A stretch of 64,000 nt of DNA from JBBAGC01 sp964491265. Its GTDB lineage: Bacteria > Spirochaetota > UBA4802 > UBA5550. The notes under the pieces are model-generated. The model was not told the origin of the DNA. It worked only from the letters and a program-made list of their open reading frames with translations, and made no database searches. The DNA lies in the NCBI GenBank assembly GCA_964491265.1, contig CAZBFP010000019.1:1-64000 (forward strand), in the 5' to 3' direction. Positions 63,234 to 64,000 of this stretch are shown here, piece by piece (positions within the stretch are counted from its first letter, which is position 1; every line of letters begins with the position of its first letter). The translations under genes and the position numbers were made by a program.

Positions 63234-64000
63234 ATGGATGCATATACAAAGAAATTTTATAAAATCCTGGCCCTTGATGACGATCCTGTTGCCAGGGAAT
63301 ATATAAAAATGACCCTTGGCGATTACTATATAATCGAATATGCCCCTGATGTAGCTTCAGCCAGAATAATTCTTGAAAATTTTCACCCCGCTATTCTTCT
63401 CCTTGATGTAAATCTCCCGGACGGCAATGGAATAGATCTCTGCAGGGAGCTTAAAAGCAGCCCGGCATATAGAGACTGTTTTTTTGTAATAATGACTGCC
63501 AAAACTGATGAGGAGACCCTTAAAGAGGCATATACAAATGGCGCTGATGATTACTTCAGAAAGCCCTTTAACCAGTTTGAGCTGAAATCAAAAATTAAAA
63601 TAATTAAGCGGATCATGGATGTAAGGGAAAACCTGAAGATGTCATACCAGGCCCAGCTTGACCACAATGTTCAACTCTACAAGCTTGGAGAATATGTTCG
63701 TAAAGCCCTTATTTCAACCGATTCAGATACAGTACTTCAGAATGCGGAAAAGCTTTCCAGCATGATTGATACTACATACATAGAGATTCTCAAGGTAAAA
63801 AAAGGTGTTCCCCTGAGCATTATTCAGAAACATATTTCCAGAAAAAATTCTTTTGCCGCCTTTAAAGAGATACAGTCCAACAGTAATTTCGCAGCACTTT
63901 CGGAAAAGGAGATTAATTATTTTAAACTTAAAAAAGGGGTTAATGAAATCCACATATGTCTTTTCTCCGTAAAGTTCCGCAATACCATTTACGGCTACAT
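63234..64000 (+). CDS. Response regulator, partial (runs off the window)
   Basis: An open frame of 255 codons with no stop before the window ends. The receiver domain is clear: LALDDDPVAREYI (Asp15-17), phospho-acceptor Asp62 or so in LLLDVNLPDGNG, Thr in IMTAKTDEE, Lys in YFRKPFNQFEL. A coiled stretch (from about 135) and the start of a GAF-like or other domain follow (STDSDTVLQNAEKLSSMID). The output domain is beyond the edge, so a kinase, cyclase or phosphatase cannot be excluded. Confidence 0.8.
   Translation, partial: MDAYTKKFYKILALDDDPVAREYIKMTLGDYYIIEYAPDVASARIILENFHPAILLLDVNLPDGNGIDLCRELKSSPAYRDCFFVIMTAKTDEETLKEAYTNGADDYFRKPFNQFELKSKIKIIKRIMDVRENLKMSYQAQLDHNVQLYKLGEYVRKALISTDSDTVLQNAEKLSSMIDTTYIEILKVKKGVPLSIIQKHISRKNSFAAFKEIQSNSNFAALSEKEINYFKLKKGVNEIHICLFSVKFRNTIYGY

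Overview
The window is about 64 kb of an AT-leaning (roughly 40% GC by eye) Gram-negative, motile and probably anaerobic bacterium. An outer-membrane phospholipase, a LolB-like lipoprotein, an RND efflux pump and several signal-peptide proteins show an outer membrane. Two chemoreceptors and a FlgM-like protein point to flagellar motility. A B12-dependent ribonucleotide reductase and an oxygen-sensitive 2-hydroxyacyl-CoA dehydratase/benzoyl-CoA reductase-type module suggest anaerobic life. The fused radical-SAM/DUF2344 protein and the style of the lipoproteins fit Spirochaetota best, but the phylum is an inference and could be wrong.

Layout. 0.3-8.2 kb: phospholipase A, then a minus-strand signalling block of three sensor kinases and a receiver protein. 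8.3-10.7 kb: MFS transporter, coiled/TPR-like secreted protein, DUF559 nuclease-like protein. 10.7-19.1 kb: an accessory island with two copies of a composite repeat bracketing an ORF6N protein, a broken gene, and an operon of a type IIG restriction-modification enzyme, a C39/papain-like cysteine peptidase and a small charged protein. 19.2-34.9 kb: mostly housekeeping genes (metF, pta, tRNA-Phe, a TPR protein, radical SAM fusion, rsmA, a haem-type chemoreceptor, gamma carbonic anhydrase-like protein, flavin split-barrel protein, ABC ATPase, FlgM-like protein, MBL hydrolase, nadE). 35.5-42.2 kb: a catabolic cluster (activase, SDR, two dehydratase subunits, acyl-CoA synthetase) read away from a divergent IclR regulator with a clear palindromic operator. 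42.2-47.1 kb: lipoprotein, membrane chemoreceptor, hisD-carA. 47.1-52.7 kb: a second accessory patch (orphan Phd-like antitoxin, DUF433/PIN-like pair, truncated AEC transporter, AAA/PD-(D/E)XK protein, Rpn-family nuclease, many repeats). 52.8-64 kb: nrdJ, LolB-like lipoprotein with TPR partner, Na/Pi cotransporter, RND pump and the start of a response-regulator gene that runs off the end.

The most striking feature of the DNA is its load of dispersed palindromic repeats. At least three MITE-like families occur between genes, and pieces of two repeat types are fused in frame inside the restriction-modification enzyme and at the end of a response regulator. The best candidate for an undescribed system is the restriction-modification/cysteine peptidase/small protein operon at 13.5-18.3 kb. 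No CRISPR array, rRNA gene, integrase or complete insertion sequence was seen.
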